Part shown: positions 8,332-14,947 of the stretch, piece after piece
Numbering within the stretch: the first letter of the stretch is position 1
How the letters are laid out: the number at the start of each line of letters is the position of its first letter
From: Treponema sp. UBA3649
Lineage (GTDB): Bacteria; Spirochaetota; Spirochaetia; Treponematales; Treponemataceae
Assembly: GCA_002373325.1 (NCBI GenBank)
Contig: DFKI01000138.1
Span: 1 to 24,380 of the forward strand
DNA: 24,380 nucleotides
Direction of reading: 5' to 3'
The notes under the pieces: model-generated
What the model was told of the DNA's origin: nothing
The model's database searches: none
The model's input: only the letters and a program-made list of their open reading frames with translations
Program-made: the position numbers and the translations under genes

Positions 8332-9554
8332 AACGTAACTTTAACTCCCTCTAACTTTTCTATTCCACCCTCTGATTTATTGCTCCCGGGACGTAAAATG
8401 CTCCCATCTTCATCATCGGTAGTAGTTGACGCGTTAAATATGAATCCGCACATGCAGAACGTCGCAATCATGGAAGAGCCTCCTGAAGAAAAGAACGGAA
8501 GCGGAATTCCAGTAGTCGGCAAAGCCCCGCACACGACCCCGATGTTGATGAGCGACTGCAGCAGAATCAATGTGGTAAAGCCGAAAGAACCGTAGCTTCC
8601 GAACCTGCTCGGAGTTGTAAGCGCGATTTTGTATCCCCGGATTGCAAAAAAAACAAGCACGACACAATAAGCGATTACGCCTATAAGTCCCATGGCATTC
8701 ACCCATCCCGCGAAAATATAGTCAGTCTGTATCTCGGGAATGTTAAGGACGGACATTCCTGTTCCCACGCCGTTTCCCCAGACTCCACCCGCGGATATGA
8801 CGTTCTCCGATGTCGCTCGCTGATAGCCGGTCGTCATGTTCAGTTCCTCGGGCTTGAAAAACGCGATCAGACGGTTGATTCGGTACGGCTCGATGAAAAT
8901 CAAAAAGGCGATGACGGGTATGGCCAGAATCATCACGGGAAGAAACCATGACATTTTGGCCCCCGACGCGAAGAACATGATTGTGCCCACCAGAAAAATA
9001 AATACGCTCGTGGAAAAATCCTTCTGCAGGATGATTACTATGACGAAGAGGAAGAGTCCTAGCATGGGATAAAGTCCGTACTCCCTCTGGCTGTCGCTGT
9101 CAAGCACGAGATACTTGTCAAACAGATTCGCAAGATACATTACGACGGCAAGTTTCGCGAATTCAGAAGGCTGGAATCTTCCGAGATGGGGAATGTTCAC
9201 CCACCTGGCGGCACCATGGCTTGTCTTTCCAAAAAAAGGAAGAATGGGAAGGATGCAGAAGATGAGCGAGCCGATTACAAAAAAACCCAGGAACTTCCTC
9301 AGCAGCCTGAACGGAATGAACGCGAAGAACAAAAATCCGATTACGCCCATGAACGAGAACATGAGCTGCCTTGAGACAAAATAATACCGGCTCTTCTCCG
9401 AAAGAAAAGGGAGCCTTGCAACGGCATCAGGAGTGGAAATCAACACGGTGAAGATTCCAAGACCCCAGAGCAAGATGACGGAAACCAAAAAAAGCGAGTT
9501 ACCCGACCTGCTGTCCTCCCCTATTTCTCCGGTCTGAAAAGTGAATCGGGACAT
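8328..9554 (-). CDS. ftsW: SEDS-family septal peptidoglycan polymerase FtsW
   Basis: A multi-pass membrane protein that polymerises lipid II at the septum together with a class B penicillin-binding protein. The 408-aa protein has about ten hydrophobic segments. SEDS hallmarks are visible: GAARWVNIPHLGRFQPSEFAK (first large loop), QKDFSTSVFIF, the loop holding NVISAGGVWGNGVGTG, and GIPLPFFSSGGSSMIAT near the C-terminus. Assignment as FtsW rather than RodA rests on its place between murF and ftsQ. The ATG shares one base with the murF stop (TGATG). No class B PBP (ftsI) partner gene is present in this cluster. Confidence 0.95.
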   Translation of the reverse strand: MSRFTFQTGEIGEDSRSGNSLFLVSVILLWGLGIFTVLISTPDAVARLPFLSEKSRYYFVSRQLMFSFMGVIGFLFFAFIPFRLLRKFLGFFVIGSLIFCILPILPFFGKTSHGAARWVNIPHLGRFQPSEFAKLAVVMYLANLFDKYLVLDSDSQREYGLYPMLGLFLFVIVIILQKDFSTSVFIFLVGTIMFFASGAKMSWFLPVMILAIPVIAFLIFIEPYRINRLIAFFKPEELNMTTGYQRATSENVISAGGVWGNGVGTGMSVLNIPEIQTDYIFAGWVNAMGLIGVIAYCVVLVFFAIRGYKIALTTPSRFGSYGSFGFTTLILLQSLINIGVVCGALPTTGIPLPFFSSGGSSMIATFCMCGFIFNASTTTDDEDGSILRPGSNKSEGGIEKLEGVKVTL

Positions 9555-10972
9555 CAGTTGGCCTCCGAAATCATGGAGACAACACGCTCAAGTCTCATGC
9601 CACGAGATCCCTTCACAAGGATAACACAACCTTCGGACGCGGCGGAAAGAACAAGGGACGCAATCTTCTCCATGGCTCCGTCGCTTTTTCCCGGAACATA
9701 CTCACAGAAAGCAGCGTTATTTTCCGATTTAAAAGCCTCATAAGCCGCCTTCATCTCATCCCCGGAGAACAGCACTAAAGACGCGCCTGAATGTGACGCA
9801 AGGATTCCGACCCTCTCATGCTCAGCCTTGGACTCATCCCCGAGCTCCAGCATATCACCGAGCACAAGAATCCTTTTCGTTCCTTCTCCGAGCGATGAAA
9901 CCAAATCAAGAGCCTTTTCCATGGAATCCGGATTCGCATTGTAGCAGTCCTGAACCACGGTATACTTTCCATGAAGCACCTGCGAGCGTCCGAACATGGG
10001 TTTCAGAGAACTGATTCCCTTTGCAATCTCCTCAGAAGACACATCCAGAACACGGGCCATGGCGATTGCACCAAGGGCATTCCTGAAATTGTACTTTCCC
10101 GGAAGACAGAGAGTCGCATCATGTCCGTCCACCTTGAATGAGGTTCCCTCAAGCCCGCAATCCATGACCGATGTGATTCCCTCATCAAGCCCCTCACCAT
10201 AGAACACAACGTTTCCGTCCACCTGAGTCTCAAGGAAAGATGCAAAATCATCCTCACGCGGAATGACGGCGGTTCCGAAACTGTGGAAGTGATCAAAAAT
10301 CCTCGCTTTTTCAGATGCGATGTTCTCCCTGCTTCCCAAATTTCCTATATGCGCGGTACCGATGTTGGTGATTATCGCAAACCGTGGTTTAAGTACTGCA
10401 GAAATCTCCGCCATCTCATCCTTCCGGCTCATCCCCATCTCAAAAAGTCCCAGCTCATGCTCCTTCCTGATTTTAAACACGGAAAGAGGAAGCCCGGTCT
10501 CGGAGTTAAGGTTTCCCTCGTTGCACACAAGATCGTATTTTCTAGAAAGGATTGCAGCAAGTATTTCCTTCGTAGTAGTCTTTCCAGAGCTGCCGGTCAC
10601 AGCCACACGAATCAGGTTCGGGAATTTCTCCACGTAACGGCCAGCGACAGATTGCAAGGCATGGAGAGTGTTTTCCACGGCGACAAAAAAAACATCCGGA
10701 TTCTTCTGGGAAAGCTCCGTAAAAAAATCAGGTGCCTTTTCGTAATTCTCCATGCGGATAATGACCACCGAAGCTCCCTTCTCAAGGGCCTGCGGAATGT
10801 AGGAATGTCCGTCCTGCACCTCACCGATGAGAGGAACAAAAAGACCTCCTTTTAAAACTTCACGGCTGTCGGTATGCACGGAGTGAAATGAAAAATTTCC
10901 GGTTCCAAGGACATGAACACCGCCGGTCGCATCCAGCACGTCCTCAAGTGACAAAAGGCTTTCCAAACTCAT
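9554..10972 (-). CDS. murF: UDP-MurNAc-tripeptide--D-Ala-D-Ala ligase MurF
   Basis: Cytoplasmic ATP-dependent ligase that adds D-Ala-D-Ala to the UDP-MurNAc-tripeptide, the last step of soluble peptidoglycan precursor synthesis. The 472-aa protein has the N-terminal substrate domain (HTDSREVLKGGLFVPL near 33-48), the P-loop VTGSSGKTTTKE with Lys131, the central GMSRKDEMAEI motif typical of MurF, the adenine-loop YNANPDSMEKAL, and the C-terminal LVKGSRGMRLERVV motif. MurF rather than MurE/C/D is indicated by YNANPDSM and KGSRGMRLE. The start overlaps the ftsL-like stop by 4 nt. It is the only mur gene in the cluster; murC, murD, murE, murG and mraY are not here. Confidence 0.96.
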   Translation of the reverse strand: MSLESLLSLEDVLDATGGVHVLGTGNFSFHSVHTDSREVLKGGLFVPLIGEVQDGHSYIPQALEKGASVVIIRMENYEKAPDFFTELSQKNPDVFFVAVENTLHALQSVAGRYVEKFPNLIRVAVTGSSGKTTTKEILAAILSRKYDLVCNEGNLNSETGLPLSVFKIRKEHELGLFEMGMSRKDEMAEISAVLKPRFAIITNIGTAHIGNLGSRENIASEKARIFDHFHSFGTAVIPREDDFASFLETQVDGNVVFYGEGLDEGITSVMDCGLEGTSFKVDGHDATLCLPGKYNFRNALGAIAMARVLDVSSEEIAKGISSLKPMFGRSQVLHGKYTVVQDCYNANPDSMEKALDLVSSLGEGTKRILVLGDMLELGDESKAEHERVGILASHSGASLVLFSGDEMKAAYEAFKSENNAAFCEYVPGKSDGAMEKIASLVLSAASEGCVILVKGSRGMRLERVVSMISEAN

Positions 10973-11280
10973 TTTCCCGACTCTCCTTTACCCCTCATCT
11001 CCACGCGGATAATCTCGTTGGAATCAGCCTTGCGCATCCCCAGTTCCTCGGACGCAATTCTCTCAATCCTGTCCGCCGATGACAGAAGGCTTATGTCGGT
11101 AATCAGCTTTTTGTTCTCTTCTATTAAATCAGCCTGCTTCTCCTCAAGCTTGATAACCTCGGTCCTAAGGTCGCTGTACCGCCTTGCCTGAGCCGCATTT
11201 AAAATAAGAAGGGCCGGAATGCTCAAGGCCGCCATGCAGATTGTCACAATCTTCAGAATGTTCGTAATTTTTCGTATCAT
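10969..11280 (-). CDS. ftsL: FtsL-like divisome protein
   Basis: A small bitopic membrane protein of 103 aa: a short basic cytoplasmic N-terminus, one membrane segment (about residues 8-30, ILKIVTICMAALSIPALLIL), then a periplasmic heptad-patterned coiled coil (about 34-75, with LRTEVIKLEEKQADLIEENKK). A region IERIASEELGMRKADSNEIIRV follows, matching the A-x-x-x-LGM pattern typical of FtsL/DivIC. FtsL pairs with FtsB/DivIC and FtsQ to regulate the septal synthase. The sequence alone does not strictly separate FtsL from FtsB/DivIC, but its position after rsmH is the standard ftsL locus. It overlaps both neighbours by 4 nt and has GGAGG just upstream of its ATG. Confidence 0.85.
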   Translation of the reverse strand: MIRKITNILKIVTICMAALSIPALLILNAAQARRYSDLRTEVIKLEEKQADLIEENKKLITDISLLSSADRIERIASEELGMRKADSNEIIRVEMRGKGESGK

Positions 11281-12344
11281 AAAGCCTCCACCCCATAAAG
11301 CCGCATCTCGTCAGCATCCCTTATTTTTCTCACGACCCTAAGCCTCGCGCTTCTGGACGGAGAGTTCATTTTCACCTCTTCCTCGGTCGGCTCCACCGCC
11401 TTTCTGGTCAAAACCTCCGCGCATGGACTTCCGCCGCACCTGCACACAGGGACCTCAGGAGGACAAACGCACTGTTTCCCAAGATTCCTGAAATAATTCT
11501 TCACAATCCTGTCCTCAAGGGAATGGAAAGTGATTACGCCAAGCTTGCCCCCGACCTCAAGCACATTGAACGCATTGTGAAGCGCATCGGGAAGCCTTTT
11601 AAGCTCCGAGTTCACATGAATCCTCAACGCCTGGAAAGTCCTTGTCGCCGGATGAATGGGTCCGTGACGGTACTTTGAGGGAACCGCATCATAAATAATA
11701 TCGGCCAGAGCACCGGTTGAATTTATCCTGGCTGATTTTCTGGCACTGCAAATTGCCGACGCAATCCTGCGGGAGAACTTCTCATCCGAGTAAAGGTAAA
11801 TCATGTTCGAAAGCTGCACTTCCGGCATATTGTTCACCACGTCCCCGGCGCTTTCACCCGCATTTGGATTGAGCCGCATGTCAAGCGTTTCATCATGCCG
11901 AAATGAGAATCCCCTCCCGCTTCGCTCATAGTGATACACGCTGATTCCTAAATCAAACAAAATGAGGTCAGGACGGCGCTCACTCTCGGGATAATTCCGA
12001 TAAAAATCATCGAACCATCCGTTGAAGAAACGCATCCGGTCCCCAAATTGCGAGAGACGCTCCACGGCCCTCTTCTGAATCTGAGAGTCCGCATCCACGC
12101 CCCAAACGCGCAGTGAGGGATATTTCGAGAGAAAATTAAATGAATGTCCGCCCTCTCCTAGTGTTGAATCAATCATGAACGCATCATTCTCAAACGGCTC
12201 CCCAACCGGAGAAAGATATTCCAAGCATTCATTGAGCAGCACCGGTGTATGAACGACTTCCACTTTTTTAACCCCACCACTTTTTTCTGTCTTCCCACCC
12301 AAGCTCTCTTGGCAAACAGAAGTCTCAGCGGATTCGGATCCCAC
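11277..12344 (-). CDS. rsmH: 16S rRNA m4C1402 methyltransferase RsmH (MraW)
   Basis: SAM-dependent enzyme that N4-methylates C1402 of 16S rRNA. Family motifs are HTPVLLNE (32-39), DSTLGEGGHS (59-68), LILFDLGIS, GRGFSFRHDETLDMRLN, ALRIHVNSEL, ITFHSLEDRIVKNYFR and the C-terminal CVCPPEVPVCRCG...RSARLRVVRK. The frame opens with GTG at 12344, 24 nt after mraZ, giving 355 aa and a 27-residue unconserved extension. A GTG at 12263, preceded by GGTGGGG, would give 328 aa, closer to the family's usual 310-330 and with the conserved motif starting at residue 5. The upstream GTG has GGGAG at a spacing of 10 and keeps the operon tight, so the start remains uncertain. The stop overlaps the ftsL-like ATG. 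Confidence 0.95.
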   Translation of the reverse strand: MGSESAETSVCQESLGGKTEKSGGVKKVEVVHTPVLLNECLEYLSPVGEPFENDAFMIDSTLGEGGHSFNFLSKYPSLRVWGVDADSQIQKRAVERLSQFGDRMRFFNGWFDDFYRNYPESERRPDLILFDLGISVYHYERSGRGFSFRHDETLDMRLNPNAGESAGDVVNNMPEVQLSNMIYLYSDEKFSRRIASAICSARKSARINSTGALADIIYDAVPSKYRHGPIHPATRTFQALRIHVNSELKRLPDALHNAFNVLEVGGKLGVITFHSLEDRIVKNYFRNLGKQCVCPPEVPVCRCGGSPCAEVLTRKAVEPTEEEVKMNSPSRSARLRVVRKIRDADEMRLYGVEAL

Positions 12345-12368
12345 CCCTTGTCCGCTCCCTGCAATCCC

Positions 12369-12818
12369 TTACAGGAGTATGTCACGCATACTTTCAATGG
12401 CCTCCTGGACCGACGAAGCTGATTCCTCGTCAAACTTCCTGAACTCAGCGGCATCCCACAGCTCCATGTACCGGTTCATTCCGAACACGATGCACTCCCC
12501 GCCAAGTTTCAGAGAAGCGAAATCCCTGAGTCCCTGTGGAATGGAAAGCCGTCCCGATTTGTCAATCTCCAGTCTCTGTGCCGGCGCGATGAAACGTCTC
12601 AAGATAAGGCGCTTCTTGTTGTCGAAAATAGAGGCGGAACCTATGATTTTTTCGGAAAGTTTCAGCCATTCCTCGGAGGTAAAAAGCATCAGACAGTGAT
12701 CAAGTCCCTGCGTCACGAAAAGCTCCTCCTGCCCTAAAGCAGAACGCAACTTGGACGGAAAGCCAAAACGGCCCTTGTCATCCATAGTTACATTGAACTC
12801 TCCAATCAGCAAATCCAT
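12369..12818 (-). CDS. mraZ: MraZ transcriptional regulator of the division cluster
   Basis: DNA-binding protein of the SpoVT/AbrB-like fold that in other bacteria autoregulates the mraZ operon. From ATG 12818 the protein is 149 aa, the normal family length. Two tandem AbrB-like units are visible, each with the D-x-x-GR signature: MDDKGRFGFPSKLR (12-25) and EIDKSGRLSIPQGLR in the second half. The frame stays open upstream to an ATG at 12875 (168 aa), but the extra 19 codons coincide with an array of GTGG boxes and with the predicted transcription start, so the shorter form is preferred. It heads the division cluster, 24 nt before the longer rsmH frame. Confidence 0.93.
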   Translation of the reverse strand: MDLLIGEFNVTMDDKGRFGFPSKLRSALGQEELFVTQGLDHCLMLFTSEEWLKLSEKIIGSASIFDNKKRLILRRFIAPAQRLEIDKSGRLSIPQGLRDFASLKLGGECIVFGMNRYMELWDAAEFRKFDEESASSVQEAIESMRDILL

Positions 12819-12819
12819 T

Positions 12820-12867
12820 CCAACTTTCTCCACATTCCTTCCACTTTTACACCACTTTCTTCCACTT
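12820..12867 (-). promoter_or_regulatory. Probable MraZ operator: five GTGG-type boxes
   Basis: On the minus strand just upstream of the preferred mraZ ATG, GTGG occurs at 12865-12862, 12855-12852, 12844-12841 and 12833-12830, with a related GTTGG at 12824-12820. Successive boxes are 10, 11, 11 and 10 bp apart, one per helical turn, mostly in an AAGTGG context. Known MraZ proteins bind tandem short G-rich boxes (TGGGA repeats in E. coli, AAAGTG-type repeats in Mollicutes) at this location, so this reads as an autoregulatory operator. It lies immediately downstream of the -10 box. Confidence 0.75.
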
Positions 12868-12873
12868 AGCTTC

Positions 12874-12902
12874 ATTCTCTATCTAAAAAGGATTTTAGTC
12901 AA
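12874..12902 (-). promoter_or_regulatory. Sigma70-type promoter of the mraZ operon
   Basis: Minus strand: -35 TTGACT (12902-12897), 17-nt spacer, -10 GAGAAT (12879-12874; 4 of 6 consensus bases including the key A and T). The predicted start near 12867 places the GTGG box array in the initial transcribed region, a good position for repression. The leader to ATG 12818 is about 50 nt. Confidence 0.6.
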
Positions 12903-12970
12903 GTTAAACTTTAGCCGATAAATAATTATTTTTCCCTCAGAATTGATTTTTCCCCTCTAAGATTGTATAG

Positions 12971-13000
12971 TTCACATTTTACGGTAATTTACTGTATAAT
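12971..13000 (+). promoter_or_regulatory. Promoter of the plus-strand nuclease-like gene
   Basis: A perfect TATAAT at 12995-13000 with TTCACA at 12971-12976, spacer 18 nt. The predicted start near 13007 gives a ~128-nt leader before the preferred ATG at 13135. It is divergent from the mraZ promoter; the two -35 boxes are about 70 bp apart. Confidence 0.55.
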
Positions 13001-13052
13001 CTGCGTCAAATTTTCACGAAAAATGACCGGTGGGAACCCCAAAAACTTCAGC

Positions 13053-13074
13053 TTTTCGAGGTAACTTTGAAAAT
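13053..13074 (+). repeat. 22-bp dispersed motif, copy 1
   Basis: TTTTCGAG at 13053 followed by GTAACTTTGAAAAT. It shares 20 of 22 bases with 19735-19756. It lies in the leader of the nuclease-like gene, with TTTTC and GAAAA as short inverted arms. Confidence 0.45.
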
Positions 13075-13134
13075 GCGACGTTTAAATCCTGCAATCTCAG
13101 ACTTTTAAACTCGACCGGTTTATCAAGGAAAAAG

Positions 13135-13875
13135 ATGATCAACACGCTCAACGAGAGCCACTTGCACAGAACGCTCAAGAAAATTTACAGTCTGCAAAAC
13201 GATGGAAGCCGCGAGGAATGTCATGTGGGGCCGTACATAGCCGACATACTCACAAAAGAGGGAGACGTGATTGAGATTCAGACCGGAAGCCTTTCGCACC
13301 TCCTTCCGAAGATACGCTATTTTCTGGACGAAAAAAGGAAAATCACAGTGGTCTACCCGATTGCGACACAGACCACCATCGTGACCACAAATTCGAAATC
13401 AGGGGAAAAAAAAAGCAGGAAAAGCCCCGTGCGAAGGAACATTTACGACATCTTCCGCGATATTGCCCCGCTGATTGACGTTTTGTTTGAGAAAAAATTC
13501 ACGCTTGAGGTACTGGATGTTACCATACTGGATGAGAGAGAGACCACCGAAACCGCAGTGCAGTCAAAGAACGGTCGGCGAAGAAGGCTTAAAAACTGGA
13601 TTAAAACAGGGAAGTCTCTTGAAAAAATAGAGTCCACCCGCCGATTCCATGCCAAAAGAGACTATCTGAAGCTTATACCCGCAGTCCCGGAAAAATTCAC
13701 CTATACAGATATATACCAATCAATTGTCGCGGCAGGCACAAAAGTAAAGGCCGGAAGTCTCAGGTACATGCTCTGGCTCTACAATCGCATGGGATTAATA
13801 GAAATCACCGGCAAACAAGGACGCTTCAACCTCTACAGCCTGACTAAAAACGAAAAGATTCCGTCTGGAAAATGA
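13135..13875 (+). CDS. Uncharacterised protein, possible PD-(D/E)XK-like nuclease fold plus C-terminal winged helix
   Basis: A 246-aa protein I cannot assign to a named function. The N-terminus has Glu7 in a first helix (NESHLHRTLKKIYS), then HVGPYIADIL with Asp37 and VIEIQTGSL with Glu47-x-Gln49. This E...D...ExQ spacing resembles divergent PD-(D/E)XK nucleases in which Lys is replaced by Gln, as in CoiA-like proteins. Next come the strand ITVVYPI, a basic loop (SGEKKSRKSPVRR), a helical middle, and a C-terminal region (about 175-240, FTYTDIYQSIV...LRYMLWLYNRMGLIEITGKQGRFNLYSL) that looks like a winged helix. It reads as a DNA-related protein of a recurrent hypothetical family; enzymatic activity is inference. 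An upstream in-frame GTG at 13030 has no ribosome site, while ATG 13135 has AAGGA 5 nt before it. It is a single-gene unit, divergent from mraZ. Confidence 0.75.
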   Translation: MINTLNESHLHRTLKKIYSLQNDGSREECHVGPYIADILTKEGDVIEIQTGSLSHLLPKIRYFLDEKRKITVVYPIATQTTIVTTNSKSGEKKSRKSPVRRNIYDIFRDIAPLIDVLFEKKFTLEVLDVTILDERETTETAVQSKNGRRRRLKNWIKTGKSLEKIESTRRFHAKRDYLKLIPAVPEKFTYTDIYQSIVAAGTKVKAGSLRYMLWLYNRMGLIEITGKQGRFNLYSLTKNEKIPSGK

Positions 13876-13915
13876 CTTTCAACCAAGCGTAAAGCCAAAA
13901 ACATGCCGTGAAAAA

Positions 13916-14185
13916 TCAGGATGCCTCGGATTTCAGCATGGCCTCTTCGTTTTCCCTGTGATTTTTGATTCTAAGGGTAAGTTCCCTGTTCACAAGCTTG
14001 AAAAGAAGGTCGTGTTCCTCTTTCGAATGATTTCCCTCATAGCAAAGTGATTTCAAAAGGTCGAATTCAGCGTCCGAAAGCGGCTCCTGGTCCTCCCAGA
14101 AAAGCTTCCATGTTTCCGCACTGTCCCTGGTCATATTCGAATCAATCACATCGCTCCAAATATCGTATGTCTCGTTCCTGTCCAT
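13916..14185 (-). CDS. Small acidic hypothetical protein
   Basis: An 89-aa protein with no recognised family. It is acidic and highly charged, with no signal peptide, membrane segment or cysteine motif apart from one Cys. It is predicted all-helical, with helices around SAETWKLFWEDQ, SDAEFDLLKSLCYE and KEEHDLLFKLVNRELTLRIKNHRENEE. The frame opens at ATG 14203 (95 aa), but the ATG at 14185 is preceded by GAGGG at good spacing and is preferred. The gene is convergent with the nuclease-like gene (40-nt gap, no clear terminator) and stands alone between it and cheY. Coding is plausible from the start signal and the coherent amphipathic sequence, but not proven. Confidence 0.6.
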   Translation of the reverse strand: MDRNETYDIWSDVIDSNMTRDSAETWKLFWEDQEPLSDAEFDLLKSLCYEGNHSKEEHDLLFKLVNRELTLRIKNHRENEEAMLKSEAS

Positions 14186-14497
14186 TTCATCACCCTCATT
14201 CAATTTGATTTTGTCCCCACCGTTCAGGCTCCAATGTACAAAAACAAACCGAAGCCCCGGTCCGTAACAAAAGTGCGGCGGATTTTCTCCGCAAATACCA
14301 CCTTCTTCCTCAATCGGAACTTTTTGCGTGTGATTTTAGGACTTTCGGAATTTTCCCGACACATTTCCGCTCCCCGGCATTCCATAGATACCGAAAGCTG
14401 ATTGTCCGAAAAAGACCAGTTTAAAACACAAACAGACCTTGTAAAATCATGTTTTACAAAGCCAATTTGTGAGTTATCCCGGAAAACAGAAACGACT
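14186..14497. other. 312-bp non-coding stretch downstream of cheY
   Basis: No convincing gene in either strand. It contains a GCGGA/TCCGC inverted repeat (14278-14292, loop TTTTC), an AT-rich inverted repeat near cheY (14439-14459), and the start region of the small hypothetical gene. No strong sigma70 promoter for that small gene is visible; the best candidates are poor matches. Confidence 0.5.
14439..14459 (-). terminator. AT-rich inverted repeat downstream of cheY, possible terminator
   Basis: Perfect 8-bp arms TTGTAAAA (14439-14446) and TTTTACAA (14452-14459) around a 5-nt loop, about 40 nt past the cheY stop. In the minus-strand transcript it is followed by GGTCTGTTTGTGTTTT, a broken U-rich tract. 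The stem has few G-C pairs, so termination would be weak; a protein-binding site is the alternative. Confidence 0.35.
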
Positions 14498-14932
14498 CTA
14501 TTTCAGTGCAGAGGAAATGCGCTCAAGAACCTTCTTTCGGTCAAGCGGCTTCACGATGTAGTTCTTCGCACCAGCCATAAGAGACTTCTTTACGAGCTCT
14601 TCCTTTCCCAAAGCAGAGACCATAACGACCTTCGCATTCTTATCAAACGCGACAATCTGCTCCAAGGCAGTGATTCCGTCCATACGCGGCATTGTGATAT
14701 CCATTGTAACAATGTCAACGTTCGGACAAAGCTCCTTGTACTTATCCACACCCTCTTTTCCATCCTGAGCTGTAGCAACAATTTCATAGCCCTCGCTGCT
14801 CAGTATCTGAGTGAGCTGCTTTGCGACAAACATTGAGTCATCAACAACCAGTACGCGGAATTTTGAACCGTCATCCCTCTGCCCATCAGGCGTACGATTG
14901 TCCGTTGTTGCAAAATCCTGTTTTGTCTTCAT
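14498..14932 (-). CDS. cheY: Chemotaxis response regulator CheY
   Basis: Single-domain receiver that, when phosphorylated by CheA, binds the flagellar switch. The 144-aa protein keeps the acidic pair Asp31-Asp32 (LVVDDS), the phospho-acceptor Asp78 (VTMDITMP), the switch Ser106 (MVSAL), the aromatic Tyr125 and the conserved Lys128 (IVKPLD). The 24 residues before the receiver core are a polar extension (MKTKQDFATTDNRTPDGQ...) not found in typical ~120-aa CheY. No internal ATG gives a standard length, and AAGGAG precedes this ATG by 9 nt, so the extension looks real. It is the last gene of the che operon, 15 nt after cheX; no output domain is attached. Confidence 0.95.
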   Translation of the reverse strand: MKTKQDFATTDNRTPDGQRDDGSKFRVLVVDDSMFVAKQLTQILSSEGYEIVATAQDGKEGVDKYKELCPNVDIVTMDITMPRMDGITALEQIVAFDKNAKVVMVSALGKEELVKKSLMAGAKNYIVKPLDRKKVLERISSALK

Positions 14933-14947
14933 AACCTTGTACTCCTT

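Noticed and set aside
12260..12343. Extra TGGGA and AAAAAAGTGG sequences in the mraZ-rsmH junction as secondary MraZ sites
   Set aside because: TGGGA at 12293 and 12339 and GTGG at 12260 and 12277 are not in helical phase (spacings 46 and 17 bp) and lie partly in coding sequence.
12819..12875. 19-codon N-terminal extension of mraZ
   Set aside because: It coincides with the phased GTGG boxes and begins within a few bases of the predicted transcription start; the shorter protein has the standard family length.
13030..13134. GTG-initiated extension (35 codons) of the nuclease-like gene
   Set aside because: No ribosome site before the GTG, while ATG 13135 has AAGGA at correct spacing; the 35 extra residues lack family-like features.
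14402..14836. 144-codon plus-strand frame opposite cheY
   Set aside because: Antisense shadow of a secure gene; composition is that of a reverse-frame translation and there is no start signal.
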